A DNA stretch of 41,465 nt from an uncultured bacterium. Its GTDB lineage: Bacteria; Verrucomicrobiota; Kiritimatiellia; CAIKKV01; CAITUY01. The translations under genes and the position numbers were made by a program. The stretch covers positions 1 through 41,465 of the forward strand of contig CAIVSY010000045.1 in the NCBI GenBank assembly GCA_903908715.1, given 5' to 3'. The notes under the pieces were generated by a model. That model was not told the origin of the DNA, ran no database searches, and saw only the letters and a program-made list of their open reading frames with translations. Positions within the stretch are counted from its first letter, which is position 1, and every line of letters begins with the position of its first letter. Of this stretch, positions 1 to 6,656 are shown piece after piece.

Positions 1-1
1 G

Positions 2-112
2 ATGGCAGTGATCGGATCTTCACTCTACTGGTGGATGAAAAGACGGCGGCGCGAACCACAGAGTGGTGGGTATTCGCCGCCCGCTGCGCGGTCGTCGAAA
101 CCCACACTCTGA
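2..112 (+). CDS. 3' end of cassette-encoded small protein (partial)
   Basis: This is an open frame entering from the left edge and stopping at TGA 110-112. The visible residues begin with a hydrophobic stretch (AVIGSSLYWW), then a basic cluster (MKRRRR), then a polar tail that runs through the attC site. That is the end of a small membrane protein with a positive-inside stop-transfer. The gene layout matches the next cassettes, where the last residues are also encoded inside attC. An ATG lies at position 2, but the true start is probably left of the window. No function can be assigned. Confidence 0.45.
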   Translation: MAVIGSSLYWWMKRRRREPQSGGYSPPAARSSKPTL

Positions 113-121
113 ACGTTCGGT
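50..121 (+). other. attC site 1 (integron cassette recombination site)
   Basis: The site has imperfect dyad arms: CAGAGTGGTGGGT on the left and ACCCACACTCTG on the right. The left arm carries one extra base, the extrahelical base typical of attC L'' boxes. It ends in the core GTTCGGT (115-121); cleavage is expected after the first G. The right-hand core is exactly complementary to the start of attC site 2, as expected for the two ends of one cassette. Confidence 0.8.
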
Positions 122-127
122 GACGGA

Positions 128-460
128 ATGATGATGAAAAGGATCGCGGCATACGCATGCATGATCATTGGCTTTGTCTGGATTGCCGGCGTCTGTCTCG
201 ACCTCTTCGGCGCCCATCACCACGTCCTGTGGATCTGGCACACCCAGAACCTGACGGCGGGTGAAACGATCCCGAGGACGGACGCAGTCGACCAGATGAG
301 GAAACTGGAGTTGGCAATTCAGGACGTCTATCAGCCACTGGTCATCCCGGCCGGGCTGATCCTCCTGGGCGGCATTCTGAACGGAATCGGAAGACGAAAG
401 GCCACCGAACCAGCAACACCACCCTATTCGGAGCCCGCTGCGCGGTCTCCTCAAGGGTGA
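128..460 (+). CDS. Cassette-encoded small membrane protein, unknown function
   Basis: This 110-residue protein starts 12 nt after the cassette boundary at 116. It has two predicted membrane segments, residues about 5-27 and 73-87, with a polar loop between them. The first is preceded by a short basic start (MMMKR). The C-terminal tail, about residues 92-110, is encoded by the attC site and resembles the tail of the preceding cassette protein (both contain PAAR), so it is unlikely to be functional. I do not recognise a family. Expression of such genes normally depends on a promoter upstream in the array, because there is no room for one in the cassette. Confidence 0.65.
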   Translation: MMMKRIAAYACMIIGFVWIAGVCLDLFGAHHHVLWIWHTQNLTAGETIPRTDAVDQMRKLELAIQDVYQPLVIPAGLILLGGILNGIGRRKATEPATPPYSEPAARSPQG

Positions 461-475
461 GTTGCGACGTTGGAC
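404..475 (+). other. attC site 2
   Basis: The left core ACCGAAC (404-410) is complementary to GTTCGGT at 115-121, the start of the same cassette. The dyad arms GCAACACCACCCT and AGGGTGAGTTGC pair with one extra base in the left arm. The site ends in GTTGGAC (469-475), which fits the consensus GTTRRRY. It overlaps the 3' end of the gene at 128-460. Confidence 0.85.
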
Positions 476-484
476 CGAGAGATT

Positions 485-799
485 ATGAAAAGGATGGAGA
501 TACAGATTCAATTGCTTCCGACAAGCAAAGCCGTTGCTGCGCTGGTCGCGTCGCTGCTTCGCTTGCCGGAAGCGAATGAACTATGTATCCGGCCCGGTCC
601 CCTGCGGAACAAATACATCAACGTCGGAATCAAGACGCAAAGCGTCCGGAATCTCTGGAAAGTCCTCAGTCCCATGATCCGGAGTAATAAGCAACTCAGT
701 GGTCACAGTATCATCACATGCGGAGGACGACACGGGTGGGATGACTACGAAGTGATCTACCATTGGGAATCGAGTGAGATAGACGAGAAATGGAAATAG
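485..799 (+). CDS. Cassette-encoded small soluble protein, unknown function
   Basis: ATG 485 gives 104 residues. A TTG at 470 is in frame but lies on the cassette boundary, so ATG is preferred. The protein has no clear membrane segment. It looks like a mixed alpha/beta soluble protein, with a hydrophobic helix near residues 13-28 and a C-terminal part rich in aromatic and acidic residues. It is the only one of the visible cassette genes that does not look like a membrane protein. The stop codon (797-799) directly abuts the attC left core at 800. No homologous family is recognised. Confidence 0.65.
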   Translation: MKRMEIQIQLLPTSKAVAALVASLLRLPEANELCIRPGPLRNKYINVGIKTQSVRNLWKVLSPMIRSNKQLSGHSIITCGGRHGWDDYEVIYHWESSEIDEKWK

Positions 800-855
800 G
801 TCCAACAACCGCCGGCAGCGTACGGCTTCGCCGCCGCTGCTGCGGAACGTTGGGA
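800..855 (+). other. attC site 3
   Basis: The left core GTCCAAC (800-806) is the exact reverse complement of GTTGGAC at 469-475, so both ends of this cassette match. The dyad arms are CCGCCGGCAGCG and CGCTGCTGCGG, with the left arm one base longer. The site ends in GTTGGGA (849-855). At about 56 bp it is near the lower size limit for attC sites. Confidence 0.85.
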
Positions 856-866
856 CAGGAAGTGAC

Positions 867-1337
867 ATGAATGCTATAATGATGAAGGCCAAGAGGTTCT
901 TTCTTGACGAAAACATCTCAAAGGCAAAGAAAAGATACCTGTTCCTCGCGGCATTCGTCCTGATGGGCATATTCGAGTATGTGTCACTCAAGATGGCGGG
1001 CACTCCCCACGTACAAGAAAAGGCCGTGATCTCTTTGACAATCTTGACTGCTCTCTTTATGGGGGTGGTTACGGTATATGGGCCACGCCTCATTGGGCTC
1101 TGTGGCATCAAGAATCTCTATTTCTCGGCAATCGTTCTGACCCTGTTAATGTCTGCATATGCCTGGTGCCACAATGGCAACGGGTCTTCACCGCTAAGAA
1201 TGCTTTTTGGTTTTGTGACTGCAGCGTTGTTCTTAATGTTGATAATGTGGGTTGGGATATTCATGAGTGCGGACAAAACACGCCCCCAACAAACTCCTTC
1301 AAGCGACGTCGCTACCCGCGCCGCGCATGAGGAGTGA
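867..1337 (+). CDS. Cassette-encoded membrane protein, unknown function
   Basis: This 156-residue protein starts at ATG 867, 17 nt after the cassette boundary, behind an AGGAAG ribosome binding site. Four membrane segments are apparent, residues about 24-42, 52-70, 78-96 and 108-130. A basic N-terminus (KAKRFF, KAKKR) would sit in the cytoplasm. The last residues fall within attC site 4. The base composition is clearly more AT-rich than the chromosomal genes to the right, which suggests foreign origin. No family is recognised. Confidence 0.7.
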   Translation: MNAIMMKAKRFFLDENISKAKKRYLFLAAFVLMGIFEYVSLKMAGTPHVQEKAVISLTILTALFMGVVTVYGPRLIGLCGIKNLYFSAIVLTLLMSAYAWCHNGNGSSPLRMLFGFVTAALFLMLIMWVGIFMSADKTRPQQTPSSDVATRAAHEE

Positions 1338-1345
1338 CGTTGGGA
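1284..1345 (+). other. attC site 4
   Basis: The left core CCCCAAC (1284-1290) matches the cassette start GTTGGGA in six of seven paired positions. The arms ACTCCTTCA and TGAGGAGT pair with one extra T in the left arm. The site ends in GTTGGGA (1339-1345). The central part contains a small palindrome, AGCGACGTCGCT, which could form the variable terminal structure. Confidence 0.8.
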
Positions 1346-1361
1346 CAGAAAAGAAAAGGAA

Positions 1362-1868
1362 ATGATTACCGCATATATCGTCTGGACAATCATTGCATTT
1401 CTTGTCAGCGCACTAATTTGGCGGCTATACGGCAAGAGTGTTGGCAGAATCGTGCTTTTTCTGCTTCTTCTCTTTATCGGTCTTAGCTGTATTTCGATTG
1501 ATTTAGGCTTTGCATCTTTGCTCATTGGCGTTCCTCTGTGGCTCAGGGATTCGCGCAGGACACGACTTGTTTGCGCCACCATTCTTTTGCTCTTTCAGTT
1601 CGCGCTCCTTGGTCCAACGTTTGTCACCTCGATGCGGGCAGTCGCCAAGAAAGTTTATCAATCTGAAGATCGGCAGACATCTTATCGAAAAGCATATTTT
1701 GAAGGTGCCAGTTCGATGCAGGACTATCTTGCGACAGCAATGGTTCAACCTGTAGCACTTTACTCAATCGTATTTGCAGTCCTCATTTTCGTTCCGTGCA
1801 GAGAGAAAAGAGAGAAGTCCCAACCAACTCCAGCAGGCGACGCTGAAACCAGCGCGCCTGAGGAGTAA
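1362..1868 (+). CDS. Cassette-encoded membrane protein, unknown function
   Basis: This 168-residue protein starts at ATG 1362, 22 nt after the cassette boundary, with AAAGG upstream. Hydrophobic segments lie at residues about 2-20, 29-59, 66-85 and 128-146. A polar stretch between the third and fourth (about 88-120) contains a KKVYQSEDRQTSYRKAYF-like charged region. The C-terminus is highly charged (EKREK) and then runs into attC site 5. Composition is AT-rich, like the preceding cassette. No family is recognised. The similar size and topology to the protein at 867-1337 may be coincidental; sequence similarity is not obvious. Confidence 0.7.
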   Translation: MITAYIVWTIIAFLVSALIWRLYGKSVGRIVLFLLLLFIGLSCISIDLGFASLLIGVPLWLRDSRRTRLVCATILLLFQFALLGPTFVTSMRAVAKKVYQSEDRQTSYRKAYFEGASSMQDYLATAMVQPVALYSIVFAVLIFVPCREKREKSQPTPAGDAETSAPEE

Positions 1869-1876
1869 CGTTGGGC
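1818..1876 (+). other. attC site 5
   Basis: The left core TCCCAAC (1818-1824) is the exact reverse complement of GTTGGGA at 1339-1345, the start of the same cassette. The arms ACTCCAGCAGGCG and CGCCTGAGGAGT pair with one extra base in the left arm. The site ends in GTTGGGC (1870-1876), matching GTTRRRY. Confidence 0.85.
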
Positions 1877-1892
1877 AGATGAAAGGAAATGG

Positions 1893-2207
1893 ATGAGGTC
1901 CAGGATAACCATAGCAGCGGGTCTCTCGTGCGCATGCGTGGCGGCCGCATGGATTGTCCAGTTCAAGTACGGCATCGGTAGTTGTGGACCTGCATCAAAC
2001 ACCCCGGTGTTGTGTTTCGCTTTCGGCATGGGCCCTTTCTATCTTCTGGCCTCCGTCCATCCGATCGGACAGATGATTGACGCATTGCCAAACCGGGTTG
2101 GTCTGGCCATCATGTTCGCGCTCCCGGTCATCGTCTGGTGTGGTGTGTTTCTTGGATTGCTGACCGGCGGCGCGTATGTGAAGAGGCGTTTGACAGACAG
2201 ACAATGA
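1893..2207 (+). CDS. Last cassette gene: small membrane protein, unknown function
   Basis: This 104-residue protein starts at ATG 1893 behind AAAGG, 22 nt after the cassette boundary. The N-terminus (MRSRITIAAGLSCACVAAAW) looks like a signal anchor. Further hydrophobic stretches lie at residues about 38-55 and 70-91, followed by a basic tail (KRRLTDR), so about three membrane segments are likely. Unlike the other cassette genes it stops before the attC site rather than inside it. No family is recognised. Confidence 0.65.
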   Translation: MRSRITIAAGLSCACVAAAWIVQFKYGIGSCGPASNTPVLCFAFGMGPFYLLASVHPIGQMIDALPNRVGLAIMFALPVIVWCGVFLGLLTGGAYVKRRLTDRQ

Positions 2208-2214
2208 AATGACC

Positions 2215-2276
2215 GGCGAACATGCCCTTGCTCGGTACGTCGCTGACGCGCCGCCCGAGAAGGGCGGCGTTCCAAC
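2215..2276 (+). other. attC-like site 6, degenerate end of array
   Basis: The arms GCCCTTGCTCGG and CCGAGAAGGGC pair over 11 bases with one extra G in the left arm, the same feature seen in the five sites before it. The outer GAAC/GTTC also pair. The terminal core is GTTCCAA (2269-2275), which does not fit GTTRRRY. The left core GGCGAAC is not complementary to the cassette start GTTGGGC. The site looks decayed or recombined and marks the right end of the array. The nested GC-rich hairpin at 2250-2270 could also act in transcription termination. Confidence 0.6.
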
Positions 2277-2451
2277 CGTCCCCACGCGTTGTTTGGAGCA
2301 TTGAACACCACTGGCCTGTCCACGTTGCTGCCTGCTCCGAACATCACGTGGGGATGCAATAGCGGCACCTTCGGAGGGTTACAGGAGGGACGGAAGTTCG
2401 TACTCGATCGGCGCGGCGTATTGATAGGCGATGTGTAACGGATTAACGCCG

Positions 2452-3333
2452 CTAGTGTAACGGGGGCTTCACGGCGGGGGCGGCGCACTGCCGCAACGCG
2501 GCAAGCCCCTCCGTCTCATCGACGAGTTTCATAGAGTTTCGAGTATTGAAGAAGCCTTTCCAGGCATCTTGCATCACGTAATAGACTCTGTCCTTCTCAA
2601 CCACAAGTTCAAGGGAACTCGTGTTTCCCGTCACCCCGGTAAGCGTCGTCTTGCCGGCTTGGCGTTCCCAGCATAGATAACTGCCTTTACCGGTGCGGCC
2701 AATAGCCTTGAGCCCGTCAAACACCTCGATATGCCCGGAGGGGGCTCCCTTGTCGCCTGACATCGGACGCAACACGTAGACCCGGCAACAGTCCGGCTTC
2801 TCGGGCGGATTGACGCGGTCTGGCAACGGCACGTATTGCTCGGCATGGATCGAGGTCCATCCGCAATCTCCAGCCCCGAAGAGGACATGAAAGTCCGTCT
2901 GGGTGTAATCAGTGCCACGGTCGACCGCCATTGCCGTCACCGTCCAAAGGCCAAGACATCCCACGCAAACTAGCGCTGCGGGGGGGTAGGCAACGCCATA
3001 GGCGGCGCCTTGAGTGCCGCACGCGTACCCCACGGTACTATTTCTCACGATCCCGTGATGGCCGAATGGCAGCAGTACGACGACACGGCTCTGATTTGTG
3101 TCCAGCGATAGTCTGGCCTCGTCCGGACCGTATCGTGACCACACCTTCACGGTACATGGTGTGGTTCCCTGCGGATCCCAGGTTTCCACCAAACGAAGGC
3201 TTCTCCAGTAATGCCTGGTTTTTGTGGCCACCGTAGCGCCGGAGGGTTCGGAGGTGAAATGCAACTGTGTCGTCGCACACCCCGTCAGCACCAGCAAGAG
3301 CAGAACCAAAGCCGTCTGCGCACCTTTCATCAT
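2452..3333 (-). CDS. Lipoprotein with PEGA-like and DUF2846-like regions
   Basis: This 293-residue protein has a clear lipoprotein signal peptide: a hydrophobic run followed by LTGC, with the lipid-bearing Cys at residue 19. After it comes a PEGA-like start (FTSEPSGATV, about 27-36), as in surface proteins with short beta repeats. A hydrophobic stretch follows at about 110-137. From about 183 the sequence resembles DUF2846-type lipoproteins: a CRVYVLRP strand, a GHIEVFDG segment, and a late VEKDRVYYVMQ strand. It is expected on the outer membrane or periplasmic face. AGGGAA precedes the tandem ATGATG start. It lies on the opposite strand just beyond the cassette array. The domain assignments are from pattern recognition, and the function is unknown. 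Confidence 0.7.
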   Translation of the reverse strand: MMKGAQTALVLLLLVLTGCATTQLHFTSEPSGATVATKTRHYWRSLRLVETWDPQGTTPCTVKVWSRYGPDEARLSLDTNQSRVVVLLPFGHHGIVRNSTVGYACGTQGAAYGVAYPPAALVCVGCLGLWTVTAMAVDRGTDYTQTDFHVLFGAGDCGWTSIHAEQYVPLPDRVNPPEKPDCCRVYVLRPMSGDKGAPSGHIEVFDGLKAIGRTGKGSYLCWERQAGKTTLTGVTGNTSSLELVVEKDRVYYVMQDAWKGFFNTRNSMKLVDETEGLAALRQCAAPAVKPPLH

Positions 3334-3439
3334 GAGAGATTCCCTTAGTGCTCTGCTGAACCAGTCTCGTGGTTTATTAAACTTTCACACGCTAGGATCA
3401 TGAGGTCAATGCCTAAAACTCAGGACATTCCCCGTTTTT

Positions 3440-3916
3440 TCAGGCGGTTGAAAAGAGGAAGGCCAATTGATCATTTGAGGGCGGGGTAAAGTCAGGCGGC
3501 TCAGGGCGGTAGCGGTCAAGGCGGGAAAAGAGGTTGGCGATGCCATCGACAAGGGCATAATAGTGGAAGTCGGGTATGCCAAAGAAGCGTTTGTCGACTT
3601 TGGCAACACGGGTGGTTAGCACGGCCAATATGAGGGATGCTCCCGGCCAAACGGCGGAGAAGTAAACGGCGGCCAGGACCAGCGCCACGAGGTTGAGCAG
3701 GCGTTCATAGTCCAGGACACGCATGTCCTCCAGATGATAGCTCTGCTTGATGAACCGAATGGTTTCCTCGATACGCCAGCGGGCGAAATATCCTTTGGCG
3801 ATGAACCAGACGCTTTTGCGCGAGTGGGTGACGGGGACATTGGTCAGCAGCATCAGGGGGTCGGTGCCGAACCCCCGGATCACGACCAGGAAGAGCGGCT
3901 GGGAGTGGCCCGGTAT
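3440..3916 (-). pseudogene. IS4-family transposase, C-terminal fragment
   Basis: An open frame of about 158 codons shows the Y-(2)-R-(3)-E-(6)-K signature of IS4-family DDE transposases in YFARWRIEETIRFIK. The Glu is the third catalytic acid. Upstream in frame, residues PLFLVVIRG also fit the family, but a stop at 3917-3919 closes the frame. The N-terminal two thirds, with the two catalytic Asp residues, are missing. The fragment cannot code for an active transposase. No matching terminal inverted repeats were identified around it, so the original element boundaries are lost. Confidence 0.8.
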
Positions 3917-4141
3917 TCACGCCGGCTTCGACTCTATTGATCCGAACGCCAAACCGCAAGATGTCAGATCAGGTTGGCGGCGTTTCTTGCCGCCCCCGCA
4001 GACAAACAGCACAGGCCCTGGCAGCACTCAACAGGATGCGAAAGGAAAGACATCACCACAGGAGATAGATTGACGAAAGACCAATTGGGTCCCTGTGACT
4101 GCCAAGAGAAGGATTGAGTCAAGCATCCGTTTCACGGGTTC
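3917..4141. other. No gene recognised
   Basis: About 225 bases lie between the transposase remnant and the MITE-like element. Short open frames exist but lack ribosome binding sites and do not resemble known proteins. This is probably debris from the truncated insertion sequence or an older rearrangement. Confidence 0.5.
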
Positions 4142-4386
4142 CTAAGACAGAATGGAATGATTCAGTTACCGAAAAGAATACCCCTCACCTCCATCCTCTC
4201 CCGCAAGGGGAGAGGAGGGCCAAAGGCTCCACTTATGCTAGCACCAGAAGGTGAGACTATTGTGATGCCAAAACGATCCTGAATTCCCTCCTCCTCAATA
4301 GGAGAGGCAAGAAACCATACCTCCCTCTCCCTCGATGGGAGAAGGTCAGGGTGAGGGTGTCTTGAATGGAATCATTCTGTCTTAGT
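4142..4386. mobile_element. MITE-like element with 13-bp terminal inverted repeats
   Basis: Perfect inverted repeats CTAAGACAGAATG (4142-4154) and CATTCTGTCTTAG (4374-4386) bound a 245-bp non-coding unit. Inside lie two further inverted segments, 4182-4202 (CCCTCACC...CTCTCCC) and 4338-4358 (GGGAGAAGG...GTGAGGG), similar to the CCCTCACCC/CTCTCCC palindromic repeats scattered through many bacterial genomes. The whole unit can fold into a long imperfect hairpin. It has no coding capacity, so it would need a transposase in trans. No target-site duplication is evident. Confidence 0.55.
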
Positions 4387-4454
4387 GTACCTTTTCTGGG
4401 TGCGACAGACGTGGGGGCAACGGAAATGTTTCGCGAGAAGTTTATTTGTGATGG

Positions 4455-4525
4455 AGCGGGTGACGGGAATCGAACCCGTGATGCCAGCTTGGAAGGCTGG
4501 AGCTTTACCACTAAGCAACACCCGC
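4455..4525 (-). tRNA. tRNA-Gly (anticodon TCC)
   Basis: On the minus strand the acceptor arm GCGGGTG pairs with CACCCGC. The anticodon stem-loop CCAGCCTTCCAAGCTGG carries anticodon TCC, and the T arm contains GGTTCGATTCC. CCA is not encoded; the discriminator is T. Its 3' end faces left, toward the accessory region, which is the orientation expected if that region entered at a tRNA 3' end. No duplicated tRNA end was found in the window. Confidence 0.95.
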
Positions 4526-4645
4526 AGGGGGGGAAAGTGGCGACGGTTCTATCAAAGCCTGCCGATGGCGTCAATGCCGGGGTTGAGCGGTTTCTCGTGG
4601 AGGGTTGTGCTTGACTGTTTCCAGGTGTTCCCGCTTGATACCCGT

Positions 4646-5194
4646 ATGAATGAGGGAATCGCCTTTGGAGAGGTTTGCCAGATGCTGGGGCGAGATCCGC
4701 TGTTTGTGCGGACGCTTCAGCGGCAGTTGGGCCTGCATATCCCTGAAAAGGACGCCGGCTACTCGCAAGGGTATGTGATTTTCCTTGAAAAACTGGTTTC
4801 CCTGCGCGCCCTGCATGTGCCGCTGGAGGATATACGGGAACTGTTCGAGGTGGAGAAGAAGATCCTCAGTCTTCTTCATGTGGATGCGCTGGACCGCTCA
4901 CCGACGTGGTATCTGGATGAATGTAATGGTGAGCGGGAGCAGGCTGTGTTTCCTGAACGGCTCCTGTTGAGCGGGCATCGCCTTGGGTTCCGCATCGATG
5001 CCAACATGATCCAGCCCACGCTGGATTTCGGGGAGCGCCATCCCGAGTTGTTCAAGGGGCGCGAAATGGGAGAGGACGTTTTTCTGGTGGTCCGCAAATA
5101 CGTAAGCATGGTGAGGTCCATGCGTGAGCGGATCGAGCGGGAGCGGCCGATCCTGGAAAATGCCCTGTATTGGGCCCGGCGAGTCTTCAAGTGA
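4646..5194 (+). CDS. MerR-like helix-turn-helix protein
   Basis: ATG 4646 gives 182 residues; an open frame extends further left but overlaps the tRNA, so the internal ATG is chosen. The first about 75 residues fit a MerR-type DNA-binding fold: a helix-turn-helix (FGEVCQMLGRDPLFVRTLQR), then a GYSQGYVIFLEKLVSLRAL segment, then VPLEDIRELFEVEKK, which matches the helix after the wing in MerR proteins. The C-terminal 100 residues are mostly helical and end in a coiled-coil-like charged stretch (SMRERIERERPILENA). No cysteine metal site is evident. It lies about 100 nt upstream of the oxidoreductase operon on the same strand and could regulate it, though this is inferred from position only. Confidence 0.65.
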   Translation: MNEGIAFGEVCQMLGRDPLFVRTLQRQLGLHIPEKDAGYSQGYVIFLEKLVSLRALHVPLEDIRELFEVEKKILSLLHVDALDRSPTWYLDECNGEREQAVFPERLLLSGHRLGFRIDANMIQPTLDFGERHPELFKGREMGEDVFLVVRKYVSMVRSMRERIERERPILENALYWARRVFK

Positions 5195-5293
5195 CCCGCG
5201 GGGCCTGCGTCCGGATGGAAAATTGACGGATGCGGGGCCAAAGACTACAATGCTCGGAACAAATCGCGGTCTATTCGCTGTTTAGGGAGAGAC

Positions 5294-5530
5294 ATGGCCA
5301 AGGGCAAGATTGTCGTGGATATCGACAAATGCAAGGGGTGCGAGTTATGCATCACAGCCTGCCGGCATGGGGTGATTGCCCTGGCGCCGGCCGGGCGCGC
5401 CAATGTGCAGGGGTATCGATATCTGGAAGTGATTCATCCCGAACGATGTACAGGGTGTGCGATGTGTGCGCAGATGTGTCCCGACGCGGCGATTACGGTT
5501 TGGCGGGAGAGTGGTAAGGGGAAGGCATGA
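5294..5530 (+). CDS. vorD: 2-oxoacid:ferredoxin oxidoreductase, delta (ferredoxin) subunit
   Basis: This 78-residue protein has two 4Fe-4S motifs: CKGCELCITAC at residues about 13-23, and CTGCAMCAQMC at about 54-64. This is the size and layout of the stand-alone delta subunit of KorABDG/VorABCD-type enzymes, which passes electrons from the thiamine-diphosphate subunit to external ferredoxin. AGGGAGAG precedes the start. The stop overlaps the start of the next gene by 4 nt, so translation is coupled. Substrate preference (2-oxoglutarate, branched-chain 2-oxoacids) cannot be read from this subunit; the vor name rests on the operon context. Confidence 0.85.
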   Translation: MAKGKIVVDIDKCKGCELCITACRHGVIALAPAGRANVQGYRYLEVIHPERCTGCAMCAQMCPDAAITVWRESGKGKA

Positions 5531-6636
5531 GCGAACGTGTTTTGCTGAGGGGAAATGACGCCATCGGGGAAGCGGCCATCCGTGCCGGATGTGACTGTTA
5601 TTTCGGATATCCCATTACCCCGCAGAATGAATTGACGGCCTACATGGCCAGGCATATGCCGGAACTGGGGCGTATATTTATTCAGGCGGAAAGTGAGATT
5701 GCCGCCATCAACATGGTGTACGGAGCCTCTGCGGCCGGTGCACGGGCCATGACGAGTTCCTCGGGGCCGGGAATTTCGCTGAAGCAGGAGGGGATATCCT
5801 TCCTTGTGGGGGCGGAGTTGCCTGCGTTGATTGTGAATATCTGCCGTGGCGGGCCTGGGTTGGGGAATATCGCGCCGTCCCAGGCGGACTATTTCCAGGC
5901 GTGCAAGGGTGGGGGGCATGGGGATTACAGGATGGTTGTGTATGCGCCTGCCACGGTGCAGGAAGCTGCCGATCTGACGGTCAAGGCGTTTGATGTGGCC
6001 GATCGCTACCGCAATCCGGTTCTGTTGCTGGGCGACGCAATTCTCGGGCAGATGATGGAACCGGTCGAGATCCGGCCCTATGCGCCCAATCGTCCGGAGA
6101 AGCCTTGGGCGGTCGGGGGGAAGCGCCAGGGGCGGGCCCCGAATCTGATCAATTCCCTTTCCCTTGAGGAAGGGGTGGTCGAGGAGTGGAATTGGAAGTT
6201 CAAGGCCAAGTTTGATGCGATGCGCCGGGAAGAGGGCATGGTGGAAAAGGTCAACACGGAGGATGCCGACCTGATCCTGGTGGCCTACGGGACGACGTCC
6301 CGGATCTGCAGGGCGGTCATGAAGCGGGCGCGGGCGCAGGGATTAAAGGTTGGGCTTGTGCGCCCGGTGACGGTGTGGCCGTTCCCGTACGCGGTCTTGC
6401 GTGAGACCGCCCGGAAGACCCGGGAATTCCTTGTGGTGGAGATGAGCCTTGGTCAGATGATCGAGGATGTCAAACTCTCGGTTCTGGACCATGCGGCCAT
6501 CCATTTCCACGGCCGGCCTGGCGGCGGGATACCGACGGAGGGTGATATCCTGGAGATCATCGAACACGTGCTGGTCCGCCGGCGTACCGGTACGGTGACC
6601 ACGCGGGGGTCGGTGATTGATTGGACGATTTCGTAA
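5527..6636 (+). CDS. vorB: 2-oxoacid:ferredoxin oxidoreductase, alpha subunit (VorB/KorA type)
   Basis: This 369-residue protein begins with the family's pyrimidine-binding domain: GNDAIGEAAIRAG, then YPITPQNEL, the typical alpha-subunit motif near residue 30. SSSGPGISLKQEG follows at about 78. The C-terminal third, with TEDADLILVAYGTTSRI and GLVRPVTVWPFP, corresponds to the transketolase-C-like domain. Together with the beta subunit it oxidatively decarboxylates a 2-oxoacid to acyl-CoA, reducing ferredoxin. Its start overlaps the ferredoxin gene by 4 nt. VOR is favoured over KOR because a branched-chain aminotransferase follows in the operon, but the two cannot be separated with certainty from sequence alone. 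Confidence 0.88.
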   Translation: MSERVLLRGNDAIGEAAIRAGCDCYFGYPITPQNELTAYMARHMPELGRIFIQAESEIAAINMVYGASAAGARAMTSSSGPGISLKQEGISFLVGAELPALIVNICRGGPGLGNIAPSQADYFQACKGGGHGDYRMVVYAPATVQEAADLTVKAFDVADRYRNPVLLLGDAILGQMMEPVEIRPYAPNRPEKPWAVGGKRQGRAPNLINSLSLEEGVVEEWNWKFKAKFDAMRREEGMVEKVNTEDADLILVAYGTTSRICRAVMKRARAQGLKVGLVRPVTVWPFPYAVLRETARKTREFLVVEMSLGQMIEDVKLSVLDHAAIHFHGRPGGGIPTEGDILEIIEHVLVRRRTGTVTTRGSVIDWTIS

Positions 6637-6656
6637 CGGAGCACGAGGGCGCACTC

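Noticed and set aside
1-2300. CRISPR array or simple tandem repeats
   Set aside because: The repeated segments are imperfect, 56-72 bp long, differ from one another, and are separated by coding sequence of 300-530 bp. They fit attC sites, not CRISPR repeats.
2300-2450. A seventh attC site around 2272-2300 (TCCAACC...GTTTGGA)
   Set aside because: The matching cores are only about 25 bases apart, too close for an attC stem, and there are no inner arms.
3747-4073. Plus-strand open frame across the transposase remnant
   Set aside because: It overlaps the recognisable IS4 frame on the other strand and lacks a ribosome binding site or any known motif.
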